The translations under genes were made by a program, and so were the position numbers. 64,000 bases of DNA from Pacificispira sp002696645 (GTDB lineage: Bacteria; Pseudomonadota; Alphaproteobacteria; UBA8366; Aestuariispiraceae), in assembly GCF_048892425.1 (NCBI RefSeq), contig NZ_JBLZHU010000002.1, positions 372,001-436,000 on the forward strand, given 5' to 3'. The stretch's first letter is position 1, and each line of letters opens with the position of its first letter. The notes under the pieces are model-generated. The model had not been told where the DNA came from and did no database searches. It was given only the letters and a program-made list of their open reading frames with translations. This document shows positions 49,322-59,900 of this stretch, piece by piece.

Positions 49322-49699
49322 ATGGCTGATCTAGAGAAACTGGCCGACGAGCTCTCAAACCTGACCGTCATCGAGGCGGCTGAGCTCTCGAAAATGCTTG
49401 AAGAAAAATGGGGCGTTTCTGCTGCAGCACCGGTTGCTGTCGCAGCGGCTGCTGGTGGCGGCGATGCTGCTCCGGTTGCTGAAGAAAAAGACTCCTTTGA
49501 CGTTGTTCTGGCCGCCGCAGGCGAAAAGAAAATCAACGTCATTAAAGAAGTCCGTGCCATCACTGGCCTGGGCTTGAAAGAAGCTAAAGACCTCGTCGAA
49601 GCTGCGCCGAAAGCCGTAAAGGAAGGCGTTGCAAAGGACGAAGCCGAGAAGCTGAAGAAGCAACTCGAAGAAGCTGGCGCTACCGTCGAGCTGAAGTAA
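49322..49699 (+). CDS. rplL: 50S ribosomal protein L7/L12
   Basis: 125 residues: N-terminal dimerisation domain (LEKLADELSNLTVIEAAELS), an Ala-rich hinge (AVAAAAGGGDAAPVAEE) and the factor-binding C-terminal domain (KKINVIKEVRAITGLGLKEA, AEKLKKQLEEAGATVELK). Normal length, intact. Confidence 0.98.
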   Translation: MADLEKLADELSNLTVIEAAELSKMLEEKWGVSAAAPVAVAAAAGGGDAAPVAEEKDSFDVVLAAAGEKKINVIKEVRAITGLGLKEAKDLVEAAPKAVKEGVAKDEAEKLKKQLEEAGATVELK

Positions 49700-49707
49700 T
49701 CGGGTTA

Positions 49708-49753
49708 CGTCGCAAGGGGACAAACCGGCCTGGTCCGGGGTTCTCTTGCGACG
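49708..49753 (+). promoter_or_regulatory. rplL-rpoB attenuator or processing hairpin
   Basis: CGTCGCAAG pairs with CTTGCGACG, with an inner CCGG/CCGG hairpin, in the 300-bp spacer between rplL and rpoB (49700-49999). In other bacteria a terminator or RNase III site lies here and sets the rplL to rpoB ratio. Nothing else is evident in the spacer. Confidence 0.55.
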
Positions 49754-49999
49754 GCGTTTACAAGGGGGGCGAGGCCATTCGGCGTCGTCCCTCGACGCGC
49801 CTCAGAGTCCCGGCGCGCTGCGAATGCGGCGATGGATGGGAAAATGGGGTGCGAAACCGGGACGATCCTGCCGCTCAGACGCGCGTCGTTTGGATGGAAT
49901 TGGGTCGGGTCGGAATTTTACCGCATTGATCTCCCGCGCCCGTGCAAGGCGGTGCGGTGTGGCGGATCGGGTGCAAACAGATGAAGGATGAGGAACGAG

Positions 50000-52900
50000 A
50001 TGGCGATGTCGTTCACCGGTCGGAAGCGTATCCGTAGAAGTTTTGGGCGTCTTGGCGAAGTTGCGCAAATGCCCAACCTGATCGAAGTTCAAAAGACCTC
50101 CTATGATGCCTTTTTGCAAAGCGGCGTGCCGCTGGAAGACCGACAGGTTGTCGGGCTGCAGGAAGTGTTCAATGGCGTCTTCCCGATCAAGGATTTTTCT
50201 GATCGCAGCCGTTTGGAATTTGTGCGCTATGAATTAGAGCGCCCGAAATACGACGTTGAGGAATGCCGCCAACGGGGCCTGACCTATACCGCGCAGTTGA
50301 AGGTATCGCTGCGCCTGGTGGTTTGGGACGTGGATGAAGAAACCGGTGCCCGCTCTTTGCGTGATATCAAAGAGCAGGAAGTCTATATGGGCGATATTCC
50401 GCTCATGACAGAGCACGGTACCTTCATCGTCAATGGCACCGAGCGTGTGATTGTGTCTCAGATGCACCGCTCGCCGGGTGTGTTCTTTGACCATGACAAG
50501 GGCAAGACCCATTCGTCGGGTAAGTATCTCTTTGCCGCCCGCGTTATCCCGTATCGCGGTTCCTGGCTGGATTTCGAATTCGACGCCAAGGACCTTGCCT
50601 ATGTCCGTATCGATCGCCGCCGCAAACTGCCGGCCACGACGCTGCTATTGGCGCTGGACAATGAAGAAACCGCTGCCAAGCGTGAAGCACTGGCCAAGGA
50701 AGGCGAAACGCTGGATCCGGGTCTGGCCCAGGGCATGTCCAAAGAGGACATCCTGAAGGCCTTTTATGACACCGTCACGTATTCCTTGACCAAGAAAGGC
50801 TGGAAAACGCCTTTTGATGCGGAACGTCTGCGCGGTCAAAAACTGCGCCATGATCTGGTCGATGCCAAATCCGGCGAAGTGATCATCGAAGCGGAAGGCA
50901 AAATTACCCCGCGTCTGATCAAGAAGCTGTCGGAACAGGGCGTGAAGGAAGTCCTGGCGCGTCAGGAAGATCTGATCGGTCGCTATGTCGCTGAAGACCT
51001 GATTGATGAATCCAACGGTCTGGTCATCGTCGAAGCCGGGGATGAGTTGACCGAAGAGAACCTGCAGCAATTGGTGGATATCGGTATCTCCGAATTGCCA
51101 ACCCTGCATATCGATCTGGTTACTGTCGGCCCGTGGATTCGCAATACCCTGGCGGCTGACAAGAATATCAGCCGTGAAGACGCGCTGGTCGATATCTATC
51201 GCGTGATGCGCCCTGGCGAGCCGCCAACGCTGGAAACGGCAGAAGCGCTGTTCCGCAGCCTGTTCTTTGATTCAGAACGCTATGACCTGTCGGCTGTGGG
51301 CCGGGTAAAGATGAATTCCCGTCTGGGCTTTGACCTGGAAGACGTGCCGGATCACCAGCGCACCCTGCGCCGGGAAGACATTCTGCATATCATGAAGGTT
51401 CTGGTGGAACTGAAAGACGGTCGCGGTGAAATTGATGACATCGATCACCTGGGTAACCGGCGCGTGCGCTCGGTCGGGGAATTGATGGAAAATCAATACC
51501 GCATCGGTCTGTTGCGCATGGAACGCGCCATTCGGGAGCGGATGAGCTCTGTCGATATCGACAGCGTTATGCCCCATGATCTGATCAACGCGAAGCCTGC
51601 TGCGGCGGCTGTGCGTGAATTCTTCGGCTCTTCGCAGCTGTCGCAGTTCATGGATCAAACCAACCCGCTGTCGGAAGTCACCCACAAGCGTCGTCTTTCG
51701 GCGCTTGGCCCGGGTGGTTTGACCCGCGAGCGTGCCGGGTTCGAAGTGCGCGACGTGCACCCGACCCATTATGGTCGTATCTGTCCGATTGAAACGCCGG
51801 AAGGCCCGAATATCGGGTTGATCAACTCCCTGGCGACCTATGCCCGTGTCAACAAATACGGCTTTATCGAAACGCCGTATCGTCGTGTCGTCGAAGGCAA
51901 GGTCACCGACGAGGTGATCTATATGTCCGCGATGGAAGAAACCCGCTACACCGTGGCGCAGGCAAACTCCACCGTTGATGACAATGGCATGCTGATCGAG
52001 GATCTGGTGCAGTGTCGCGCCCGTGGGGACTATATGGTCGCCCGGCCGCAGGATGTGGATCTGATGGACGTTTCGCCACGCCAGTTGGTGTCGGTAGCTG
52101 CGGCGCTGATCCCATTCCTGGAAAACGATGATGCGAACCGTGCCTTGATGGGCTCGAACATGCAGCGTCAGGCCGTGCCGCTTCTGCAATCCGTCGCCCC
52201 GCTGGTCGGGACCGGGATGGAAGCGCGCGTGGCGAAAGACTCCGGTGTTGCCATCGTTGCCAAGCATGATGGGATCATTGACCAGGTCGATGCGACCCGT
52301 ATCGTTGTGCGCCGGACCGATCCGGATGCAGCGCGGGAAAGCTCGGTCGATATCTATAACCTGCTGAAATTCCAGCGCTCCAACCAGTCGACCTGCATCA
52401 CGCAGCGCCCGCTGGTCCGCGTTGGGGACCATATTTCCGCTGGCGATATCATCGGCGATGGCCCGTCCACTGATCTGGGTGAACTGGCCCTGGGCCGGAA
52501 CGTGCTGGTCGCGTTCATGCCCTGGAACGGGTACAACTTCGAAGATTCGATCCTGATTTCGGAACGGATCGTGCGCGATGACGTCTTCACCTCGATCCAT
52601 ATTGAGGAATACGAAGTCATGGCCCGCGATACCAAGCTGGGTCAGGAAGAAATCACCCGCGATATTCCCAATGTCGGTGAAGAGGCTCTGAAGAACCTCG
52701 ACGAAGCCGGTATCGTCTATATCGGGGCCGAAGTCGAAGCCAGCGACATCCTGGTCGGAAAGGTAACGCCCAAGGGCGAATCCCCGATGACCCCGGAAGA
52801 AAAGCTGCTGCGCGCGATCTTTGGTGAAAAAGCCTCTGACGTTCGTGACACATCCCTGCGCATGCCTCCTGGCACCAAGGGGACGGTTGTTGAAGTCCGC

Positions 52901-54178
52901 GTCTTCTCCCGCCGTGGGGTGGACAAGGACGAACGTGCGCTGGCAATTGAACGCGCTGAAATTGAAAAACTGGCTCTGGACCGCGATGATGAACGCGGCA
53001 TTCTGGAGCGGTCTTTCCGCAGCCGTTTCCTGGAAATGATTGCAGGCAAGAAAGTCACGGCCGGGCCGAAGGGCTTCAAGACCGGGTCTGTTGCTGAACA
53101 GGCCGCCCTGGATGAGCTGACCAATGGTCAGTTGCGCCAGATCGCGGTGGATGATGCTGCGACCAATGACGACCTGGACATTCTGCGCAAGCAGTTTGAC
53201 GAAAGCGTTGCCCGCGTTCAGGCCCGTTTCGACGATAAGGTCGAAAAGGTCCAGGCCGGGGATGAATTGCCCCCAGGCGTTATGAAGATGATCAAGGTCT
53301 TCGTTGCGGTGAAGCGTAAGCTGCAGCCCGGCGATAAGATGGCCGGTCGTCACGGCAACAAGGGTGTTATCTCCAAGATCATGCCGATCGAAGACATGCC
53401 TTATCTGGAAGATGGGACCCATGTCGACATCGTGCTGAACCCCCTTGGGGTGCCCAGTCGTATGAATGTGGGGCAGATTCTGGAAACCCATTTGGGTTGG
53501 GCCTGCGCCAGCTTGGGCAATGAAGTCGCCCGCGCCCTGGAATCCTATAAGGAAGGCGGCAAGATTACCGCGCTTCGGGAAACCTTGGATGGTGTCTACG
53601 AAACCGATGAGATCCAGTCTGAAATGAAGAGTCTGGATGATACTGGGCTTCTTGAGCTGGCCAACAACCTGACCCGCGGTATTCCGATCGCCACGCCGGT
53701 TTTCGATGGCGCACGGGAAGACGACATCAACCATATGTTGACCAAGGCGGGCTTGCAGAAGTCCGGTCAGGTCTGGTTGACCGATGGTCGGACCGGGGAA
53801 GTCTTTGAACGTCCGGTGACAGTTGGCATCATCTATATGCTGAAACTGCACCACTTGGTCGATGACAAGATCCACGCCCGTTCGATTGGTCCTTATTCGC
53901 TTGTTACGCAGCAGCCGCTGGGTGGTAAGGCGCAGTTCGGTGGTCAGCGCTTCGGGGAAATGGAAGTCTGGGCGCTGGAAGCTTATGGCGCATCCTATAC
54001 CCTGCAGGAAATGTTGACGGTGAAGTCGGATGACGTGTCTGGGCGTACCAAGACCTATGAAGCGATTGTGCGTGGTGACGATAATTTCGAAGCCGGCATT
54101 CCAGAAAGCTTCAATGTGTTGGTGAAGGAACTTCGGTCCCTGGGCCTGAATGTGGAGTTGATCCAGGAGGAAATGTGA
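50000..54178 (+). CDS. rpoB: RNA polymerase subunit beta
   Basis: 1,392 residues. The rifampicin region has its normal residues: D552 (equivalent of D516), H562 (H526) and S567 (S531) in LSQFMDQTNPLSEVTHKRR. Later conserved segments include ICPIETPEGPNIGLI, GDKMAGRHGNKGVIS and GGKAQFGGQRFGEMEVWALE. The start at 50000 (MAMSFTGRKR) follows GAGGAA; an ATG at 49988 adds four residues. Followed 83 bp later by rpoC. Confidence 0.98.
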   Translation: MAMSFTGRKRIRRSFGRLGEVAQMPNLIEVQKTSYDAFLQSGVPLEDRQVVGLQEVFNGVFPIKDFSDRSRLEFVRYELERPKYDVEECRQRGLTYTAQLKVSLRLVVWDVDEETGARSLRDIKEQEVYMGDIPLMTEHGTFIVNGTERVIVSQMHRSPGVFFDHDKGKTHSSGKYLFAARVIPYRGSWLDFEFDAKDLAYVRIDRRRKLPATTLLLALDNEETAAKREALAKEGETLDPGLAQGMSKEDILKAFYDTVTYSLTKKGWKTPFDAERLRGQKLRHDLVDAKSGEVIIEAEGKITPRLIKKLSEQGVKEVLARQEDLIGRYVAEDLIDESNGLVIVEAGDELTEENLQQLVDIGISELPTLHIDLVTVGPWIRNTLAADKNISREDALVDIYRVMRPGEPPTLETAEALFRSLFFDSERYDLSAVGRVKMNSRLGFDLEDVPDHQRTLRREDILHIMKVLVELKDGRGEIDDIDHLGNRRVRSVGELMENQYRIGLLRMERAIRERMSSVDIDSVMPHDLINAKPAAAAVREFFGSSQLSQFMDQTNPLSEVTHKRRLSALGPGGLTRERAGFEVRDVHPTHYGRICPIETPEGPNIGLINSLATYARVNKYGFIETPYRRVVEGKVTDEVIYMSAMEETRYTVAQANSTVDDNGMLIEDLVQCRARGDYMVARPQDVDLMDVSPRQLVSVAAALIPFLENDDANRALMGSNMQRQAVPLLQSVAPLVGTGMEARVAKDSGVAIVAKHDGIIDQVDATRIVVRRTDPDAARESSVDIYNLLKFQRSNQSTCITQRPLVRVGDHISAGDIIGDGPSTDLGELALGRNVLVAFMPWNGYNFEDSILISERIVRDDVFTSIHIEEYEVMARDTKLGQEEITRDIPNVGEEALKNLDEAGIVYIGAEVEASDILVGKVTPKGESPMTPEEKLLRAIFGEKASDVRDTSLRMPPGTKGTVVEVRVFSRRGVDKDERALAIERAEIEKLALDRDDERGILERSFRSRFLEMIAGKKVTAGPKGFKTGSVAEQAALDELTNGQLRQIAVDDAATNDDLDILRKQFDESVARVQARFDDKVEKVQAGDELPPGVMKMIKVFVAVKRKLQPGDKMAGRHGNKGVISKIMPIEDMPYLEDGTHVDIVLNPLGVPSRMNVGQILETHLGWACASLGNEVARALESYKEGGKITALRETLDGVYETDEIQSEMKSLDDTGLLELANNLTRGIPIATPVFDGAREDDINHMLTKAGLQKSGQVWLTDGRTGEVFERPVTVGIIYMLKLHHLVDDKIHARSIGPYSLVTQQPLGGKAQFGGQRFGEMEVWALEAYGASYTLQEMLTVKSDDVSGRTKTYEAIVRGDDNFEAGIPESFNVLVKELRSLGLNVELIQEEM

Positions 54179-54261
54179 CGCGGTGGAGAACCCCACTGCC
54201 GTCGCCTTTCCCTCCAAGCTTGACAGCGCCGCTAAGCTAAACGGGCGCAAAGGAGAGCACT

Positions 54262-57200
54262 ATGAATGAGTTGATGCAGCTTTTTGGACAACCCCAAGGT
54301 CTCCAAAGCTTTGATAGTATCCGGATTTCCCTGGCCTCCCCGGAGCGTATCCGCTCCTGGTCCTTCGGCGAAATCAAAAAGCCGGAAACGATCAACTACC
54401 GTACCTTCAAGCCGGAACGGGATGGCCTGTTCTGTGCGCGGATCTTTGGCCCGATCAAGGATTACGAATGCTTGTGCGGTAAATACAAGCGCATGAAGTA
54501 TAAAGGCATTGTTTGCGAAAAATGCGGCGTTGAAGTCACGCTCTCTAAAGTCCGGCGCGAGCGCATGGGCCATATTGAGCTGGCGTCACCTGTTGCGCAT
54601 ATCTGGTTCCTGAAATCCCTGCCCAGCCGCATCGGTCTGTTGATGGACATGACCCTGAAGGATCTGGAACGGGTTCTGTATTTCGAAAACTACGTCGTGA
54701 CGGAACCGGGTCTGACCGATCTGAAGATTCAGTCGCTGATGTCGGAAGAAGAATATCTGGACGCTCAGGACAAGTATGGTGAAGATGCGTTTACGGCGGA
54801 AATCGGTGCGGAAGCACTGAAATCCATGCTGTCGCAGATCGATCCTGAAGAAGCGATTGAGAAAACCCGCGAAGACATCGCTGAAACCGGTTCTGAAGCT
54901 AAGCGCAAGAAGCTGGTGAAGCGTCTGAAACTGCTGGAAGCCTTCCTGGCTTCTGGGGCGCGCCCTGAATGGATGATCCTGGACGTTGTCCCGGTTATCC
55001 CGCCGGAACTGCGCCCGCTGGTGCCTCTGGATGGTGGCCGTTTCGCAACGTCGGATCTGAACGATCTGTATCGCCGCGTCATTAACCGGAACAACCGTTT
55101 GCGTCGTCTGATGGAACTGCGTGCGCCCGATATCATCGTGCGTAATGAAAAGCGTATGCTGCAGGAATCTGTCGATGCGCTGTTCGATAACGGCCGTCGC
55201 GGTCGTGTCATCACCGGTGCGAACAAGCGTCCGCTGAAATCCTTGAGCGACATGCTCAAAGGGAAGCAGGGTCGTTTCCGTCAGAACCTGTTGGGCAAGC
55301 GCGTCGATTACTCCGGTCGTTCTGTCATCGTGGTGGGTCCGGAATTGATGCTGCATCAATGCGGGTTGCCGAAGAAGATGGCCCTGGAATTGTTCAAGCC
55401 GTTCATCTATTCCAAGCTTGAAACCTATGGCATGGCGTCGACCATTAAGGCGGCCAAGCGCTTGGTTGAAAAGGAACGCCCGGAAGTCTGGGATATCCTG
55501 GAAGAGGTTATCCGCGAGCATCCGGTCCTCCTGAACCGTGCGCCGACCCTGCACCGTCTGGGCATTCAGGCGTTCGAACCCAAGCTGATCGAAGGGAAGG
55601 CCATTCAGCTGCACCCGCTGGTCTGCGCGGCGTTTAACGCGGACTTTGACGGGGACCAGATGGCCGTTCACGTGCCGCTTTCGCTGGAAGCCCAGTTGGA
55701 AGCCCGCGTGTTGATGATGTCGACCAACAACATCCTGTCGCCTGCGAATGGTAAGCCGATTATTGTGCCGTCTCAGGATATCATTCTGGGTCTGTACTAT
55801 ATCACCCATGAGCGGACGGATGCCCCGAGCCCGGTAATTCATATCGATGGTATCGAGGCCCTGACAGCGGCGATGGAGCGGGAAGACATCGTTCTGCGTG
55901 AAGCCGATGATGCCAGCAATATCATCCTGGAAACCGATGCGAAAAAAGCGTTCAAGATGATCACCGACGGAAAGGCGAAAGCCCACCGTGTGCCATCTTA
56001 TGCGACTTTGGCCGAAATCGAACATGCGATGGAAACCAAGGCAATCAGCCTGCACACCCGCATCAAATCGATCTATGAGACCGTGGATGAAGAGGGCAAT
56101 GAAATTCGCCAGCGTGTGGTTACGACGCCGGGTCGGATGCTGTTGGCTCAAATTCTACCGCGCGATCCGCATCTGCCTTTCAGCCTGATCAACCGTTTGT
56201 TGACCAAGAAGGACATCTCCAACCTGATCGACATCGTCTATCGTCACACCGGTCAGAAAGAGACTGTGATCTTCTGTGACCGCTTGATGGGTCTGGGCTT
56301 TGCCTGGGCATGTCGTTCCGGCATTTCCTTTGGTAAGGATGACCTGTTGGTGCCAGAAGCGAAGATCAAACTGATCGACGAAGCTCAGGCGCAGGTTAAG
56401 GAATACGAACAGCAATATCTGGACGGCCTGATCACCCAGCTTGAGAAATACAACAAGGTGGTCGATCTGTGGTCCGGTACGACCGATAAAGTCGCCGACG
56501 AGATGATGAAAATCATGCAGGGCGGCGACAAGAAGAGCCTGAACTCGGTCTATATGATGGCGCATTCCGGGGCTCGTGGGTCACCAGCGCAGATCAAACA
56601 GCTTGCCGGTATGCGCGGGTTGATGGCCAAGCCGTCGGGTGAAATCATCGAAACCCCGATCATCTCCAACTTTAAAGAGGGGCTGACGGTTCTGGAATAC
56701 TTTAACTCCACCCACGGGGCACGTAAGGGCCTTGCGGATACGGCGTTGAAGACCGCGAACTCTGGCTATCTGACCCGTCGCCTGGTTGACGTTGCGCAGG
56801 ATGCCATCGTTGTCGAACGCGATTGCGGCACCTCGCAGGGTCTGACCATGCGGGCCGTGATTGAAGGCGGCGATCTGATCGAAGGCCTGGCCGAACGTAT
56901 TCTGGGTCGCTGCACCGCAGAAGATGTTGTGGATCCGCTTAGCGGCGACATCATCATCAAGAAGGGTGAACTGATCACAGAGCCGGAAGCCGATGCCATC
57001 GAAACCGCTGGTATTGACTCGGTCAAGATCCGCTCGGTTCTGACCTGCGAAACCAAAGTTGGCGTCTGTGGCACTTGCTACGGTCGTGATCTGGCCCGCG
57101 GAACGGTTGTGAATATCGGTGAAGCCATTGGCGTCATCGCGGCACAGTCGATTGGCGAGCCTGGCACCCAGCTGACCATGCGTACCTTCCACATCGGTGG

Positions 57201-58617
57201 GGCCGCACAGCGTGGGGCAGAGCAGAACTCAGTCGAAAGCTCGATTGACGGTAAGCTGACCATTCAGAACAAGAACGTCGTTATCGACTCCGAAGGCCGC
57301 ATGGTCATCATGGGTCGGAACTGCGAACTGGTGCTGTTGGACGAGCTGGGCCGGGAGCGGGCGAAGCACCGTGTGCCGTATGGCGCGCGTCTGCGGATTG
57401 ACGATGGTGCCGATGTTGTGCGGGGCCAGACCCTGGCAGAATGGGATCCCTATACCATTCCAATCATCACCGAAACCGCCGGTATCGCACATTATGTCGA
57501 CTTGGTCGAAGGCGTGTCGGTACGGGACGTGGTCGATGAAGCGACGGGGATTTCCTCGAAAGTGGTTATCGACTGGAAGCAGCAGGCCAGTGGCAATGAA
57601 TTGCGCCCACGCATTACCCTGCGGGACGAAAAAGATGGCGTCGTGACCCTGCCAAATGGCATGGAAGCCCGCTATTTCATGTCCAGTGATGCTATTCTGT
57701 CGATCCACAACAAGACCGAAGTTAAGGCCGGGGACGTGCTGGCCCGTATTCCACGGGAAAGCTCGAAGACGCGCGACATCACCGGTGGTCTGCCTCGGGT
57801 TGCCGAGCTGTTCGAAGCCCGCAAGCCGAAAGACTTCGCGATCATCGCGGATCAGGACGGGTATATCGAGTTCGGGAAAGATTATAAGGCCAAGCGCCGG
57901 ATCGTCATCCGCCCCGCGGAAGAAGATCGGGAGCCAACCGAATTCCTGATCCCGAAAGGCAAGCACATCACCGTTCAGGAAGGCGATTTCATCCAAAAGG
58001 GTGAAATGCTGATGGACGGGAACCCGGTGCCGCACGACATTCTGGAAGTCATGGGTGTTGAGGCCTTGGCCGATTATCTGTGCAAGGAAATCCAGGACGT
58101 CTATCGTCTGCAGGGCGTGAAGATCAACGATAAGCATATCGAAGTGATCGTCCGCCAGATGCTGCAGAAGGTCGAAGTTCAGCATCCGGGTGACAGCTAT
58201 AACCTGGTTGGTGAAATTCTGGATCGCTATGAAGTGCAGACCATGAATGAAAACCTGGAGAAGAAGGGCAAGGCACCCATCGTCGCCAAGCCGGTTCTGC
58301 AGGGGATCACCAAGGCAAGCTTGCAGACCAACTCCTTCATCTCCGCGGCCTCCTTCCAGGAGACCACCCGCGTGCTAACCGAAGCCGCCGTAAACGGCAA
58401 GGTCGATACGCTGGAAGGGCTGAAAGAGAACGTCATCGTGGGTCGCTTGATCCCAGCCGGTACCGGCTCGGTCATGAAGCGCCTGCGGGGTGTTGCCAAC
58501 AGTCGTGATAAGGCCATTCAGGCTGAACGTGCCGCCGCTCAGGCAGCACTGGAAGCAGAACAGGCGGCGGCTGCGGCAAACACGGATGAGGATGAAACCT
58601 CAAACGCTGCCGAATAA
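54262..58617 (+). CDS. rpoC: RNA polymerase subunit beta prime
   Basis: 1,451 residues. Zinc-ribbon cysteines CLCGKYKRMKYKG...CEKC near residue ~70, the catalytic magnesium motif NADFDGD at residues 459-465, and the bridge helix/trigger loop region (GSPAQIKQLAGMRGLMAKP). A second Cys cluster follows (CETKVGVCGTCYGRD). The C-terminus ends in an alanine/acidic tail. A strong hairpin follows at 58641. Confidence 0.98.
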   Translation: MNELMQLFGQPQGLQSFDSIRISLASPERIRSWSFGEIKKPETINYRTFKPERDGLFCARIFGPIKDYECLCGKYKRMKYKGIVCEKCGVEVTLSKVRRERMGHIELASPVAHIWFLKSLPSRIGLLMDMTLKDLERVLYFENYVVTEPGLTDLKIQSLMSEEEYLDAQDKYGEDAFTAEIGAEALKSMLSQIDPEEAIEKTREDIAETGSEAKRKKLVKRLKLLEAFLASGARPEWMILDVVPVIPPELRPLVPLDGGRFATSDLNDLYRRVINRNNRLRRLMELRAPDIIVRNEKRMLQESVDALFDNGRRGRVITGANKRPLKSLSDMLKGKQGRFRQNLLGKRVDYSGRSVIVVGPELMLHQCGLPKKMALELFKPFIYSKLETYGMASTIKAAKRLVEKERPEVWDILEEVIREHPVLLNRAPTLHRLGIQAFEPKLIEGKAIQLHPLVCAAFNADFDGDQMAVHVPLSLEAQLEARVLMMSTNNILSPANGKPIIVPSQDIILGLYYITHERTDAPSPVIHIDGIEALTAAMEREDIVLREADDASNIILETDAKKAFKMITDGKAKAHRVPSYATLAEIEHAMETKAISLHTRIKSIYETVDEEGNEIRQRVVTTPGRMLLAQILPRDPHLPFSLINRLLTKKDISNLIDIVYRHTGQKETVIFCDRLMGLGFAWACRSGISFGKDDLLVPEAKIKLIDEAQAQVKEYEQQYLDGLITQLEKYNKVVDLWSGTTDKVADEMMKIMQGGDKKSLNSVYMMAHSGARGSPAQIKQLAGMRGLMAKPSGEIIETPIISNFKEGLTVLEYFNSTHGARKGLADTALKTANSGYLTRRLVDVAQDAIVVERDCGTSQGLTMRAVIEGGDLIEGLAERILGRCTAEDVVDPLSGDIIIKKGELITEPEADAIETAGIDSVKIRSVLTCETKVGVCGTCYGRDLARGTVVNIGEAIGVIAAQSIGEPGTQLTMRTFHIGGAAQRGAEQNSVESSIDGKLTIQNKNVVIDSEGRMVIMGRNCELVLLDELGRERAKHRVPYGARLRIDDGADVVRGQTLAEWDPYTIPIITETAGIAHYVDLVEGVSVRDVVDEATGISSKVVIDWKQQASGNELRPRITLRDEKDGVVTLPNGMEARYFMSSDAILSIHNKTEVKAGDVLARIPRESSKTRDITGGLPRVAELFEARKPKDFAIIADQDGYIEFGKDYKAKRRIVIRPAEEDREPTEFLIPKGKHITVQEGDFIQKGEMLMDGNPVPHDILEVMGVEALADYLCKEIQDVYRLQGVKINDKHIEVIVRQMLQKVEVQHPGDSYNLVGEILDRYEVQTMNENLEKKGKAPIVAKPVLQGITKASLQTNSFISAASFQETTRVLTEAAVNGKVDTLEGLKENVIVGRLIPAGTGSVMKRLRGVANSRDKAIQAERAAAQAALEAEQAAAAANTDEDETSNAAE

Positions 58618-58640
58618 GCAACTCGCCTGACATTTAATAA

Positions 58641-58669
58641 GGGGCCTCGGAGACATCCGGGGCCCTTTT
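58641..58669 (+). terminator. terminator after rpoC
   Basis: GGGGCCTCGGA pairs with TCCGGGGCCC around ACA/GACA and is followed by TTTT. It ends the rpo operon just before the convergent periplasmic-protein gene. Confidence 0.85.
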
Positions 58670-58680
58670 CCTTTGGTGGT

Positions 58681-59820
58681 TTATTGGCCCAGGACGGCGC
58701 GCAGGAAGCTGTTTACGGTAAAATCGTATTGGGTCAGCGCGGGATTTGTGGCGCGGCTGAACCGTCGGAAATCAATCCGGTCCCAGGCATCCGAAATCAT
58801 GATCCGGCCAATCGATTTCAAATTATCGCGATACAAAATACCGAGATCCATCGTGTAATTTAGCCCGACTTCCGCAAAGTCCTTACCCCGGAAATGATCA
58901 TGGGCCAGGATCAGGGCGGCGGCTCCCTGCACGAAGCTGCCCCCGGCCAAGTAGTGCACGCGGTTCTGGACAATCGCGGTTAGCATGGGTTGTGTCCAGT
59001 TAAAGGCCCCGACAAAGGTGTCCTGCCCCAGCTTTCGGTGCGTATTGCGCAGAACATTCACCATTCCCTCCGCAATATTGTCATCGGCACTCCACCAGAT
59101 CGGCGCATTCAGTGCATAGCGGAAGGCTTTGAATGCTTCCCTGTCAGCGACCTTTGAATCCCAGGCGGAGGGAAACGCATGCATAAGGCGGGCATTGCGA
59201 TGGTCCTTTAATCCCCGCTTCAGCCCGAATAATCGCACCTGCGATCCAATATCGTCTTCGGGCCCGGTCATCGCGACGATATCAATTAGCCCTTTGAACC
59301 CGCGACGCATAACCTCGCCAATCAGGACCTTGGTCATCTGGTCCGAGGCACCCAATGAATTCGGGACGACTTGACCAAGCCAACGGGGATAGGTTTGCCT
59401 CGGGCCGCCCAATGGCGCCAGTTCTTTCTCCTGAAAGGGGGCGTCTATCGTGATTGTATTAATCCCCGCCACGCCGGTGACCTTAAACACGTCCTCCCCG
59501 ATTTCGTCCACATTGCGGAAGATTATATAATGGGGCTTCTCCGGGCGCTCTGACGCCAGGCGGGCATATTTCAGGGTATAGTCGCCGCTGTGAAACGCAT
59601 GTTGTACTTCCAGCTCAACCCCAAGATCCTGGGCGGCCGCCTGCATCATACGAGTGACCAATGTCCAATACTGATCCTCAGGCGGAGCGGGATTGATAAA
59701 CAGAACACGCGGAACAGCCTCATTAGCGGCCATTCCGGAAGGGCTGAAAGCTGTAGCCTGACCCACGCATATTACACCAAACAGCAGCGCCCTGATGGCG
59801 CGCAGTGCTCTCCCTTGCAT
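58681..59820 (-). CDS. periplasmic substrate-binding protein, sugar type (paralogue 1)
   Basis: A 379-residue protein with an N-terminal signal peptide (ALRAIRALLFGVICVGQATA) and a periplasmic-binding-protein I fold: VLFINPAPPEDQYWTLVTRM, HYIIFRNVDEIGED, WWSADDNIAEGMVNVLR, FVGAFNWTQPML and the end motif IDFRRFSRATNP. No permease or ATPase gene is adjacent, so it may be a sensor ligand-binding protein or the remnant of a transporter. It is about 35 percent similar by eye to the neighbour gene and separated from it by 80 bp. Confidence 0.75.
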   Translation of the reverse strand: MQGRALRAIRALLFGVICVGQATAFSPSGMAANEAVPRVLFINPAPPEDQYWTLVTRMMQAAAQDLGVELEVQHAFHSGDYTLKYARLASERPEKPHYIIFRNVDEIGEDVFKVTGVAGINTITIDAPFQEKELAPLGGPRQTYPRWLGQVVPNSLGASDQMTKVLIGEVMRRGFKGLIDIVAMTGPEDDIGSQVRLFGLKRGLKDHRNARLMHAFPSAWDSKVADREAFKAFRYALNAPIWWSADDNIAEGMVNVLRNTHRKLGQDTFVGAFNWTQPMLTAIVQNRVHYLAGGSFVQGAAALILAHDHFRGKDFAEVGLNYTMDLGILYRDNLKSIGRIMISDAWDRIDFRRFSRATNPALTQYDFTVNSFLRAVLGQ

Positions 59821-59900
59821 GACGCGCTTCCCCTTTCGTCCGCATGCCTAGCCCAGCATGAATGCCACGGCAAGCATCAGACGTCACGGGCATTTCGCGT

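Noticed and set aside
51272..54250. 992-residue minus-strand open frame over rpoB
   Set aside because: Antisense shadow of rpoB with no recognisable domain or ribosome binding site.
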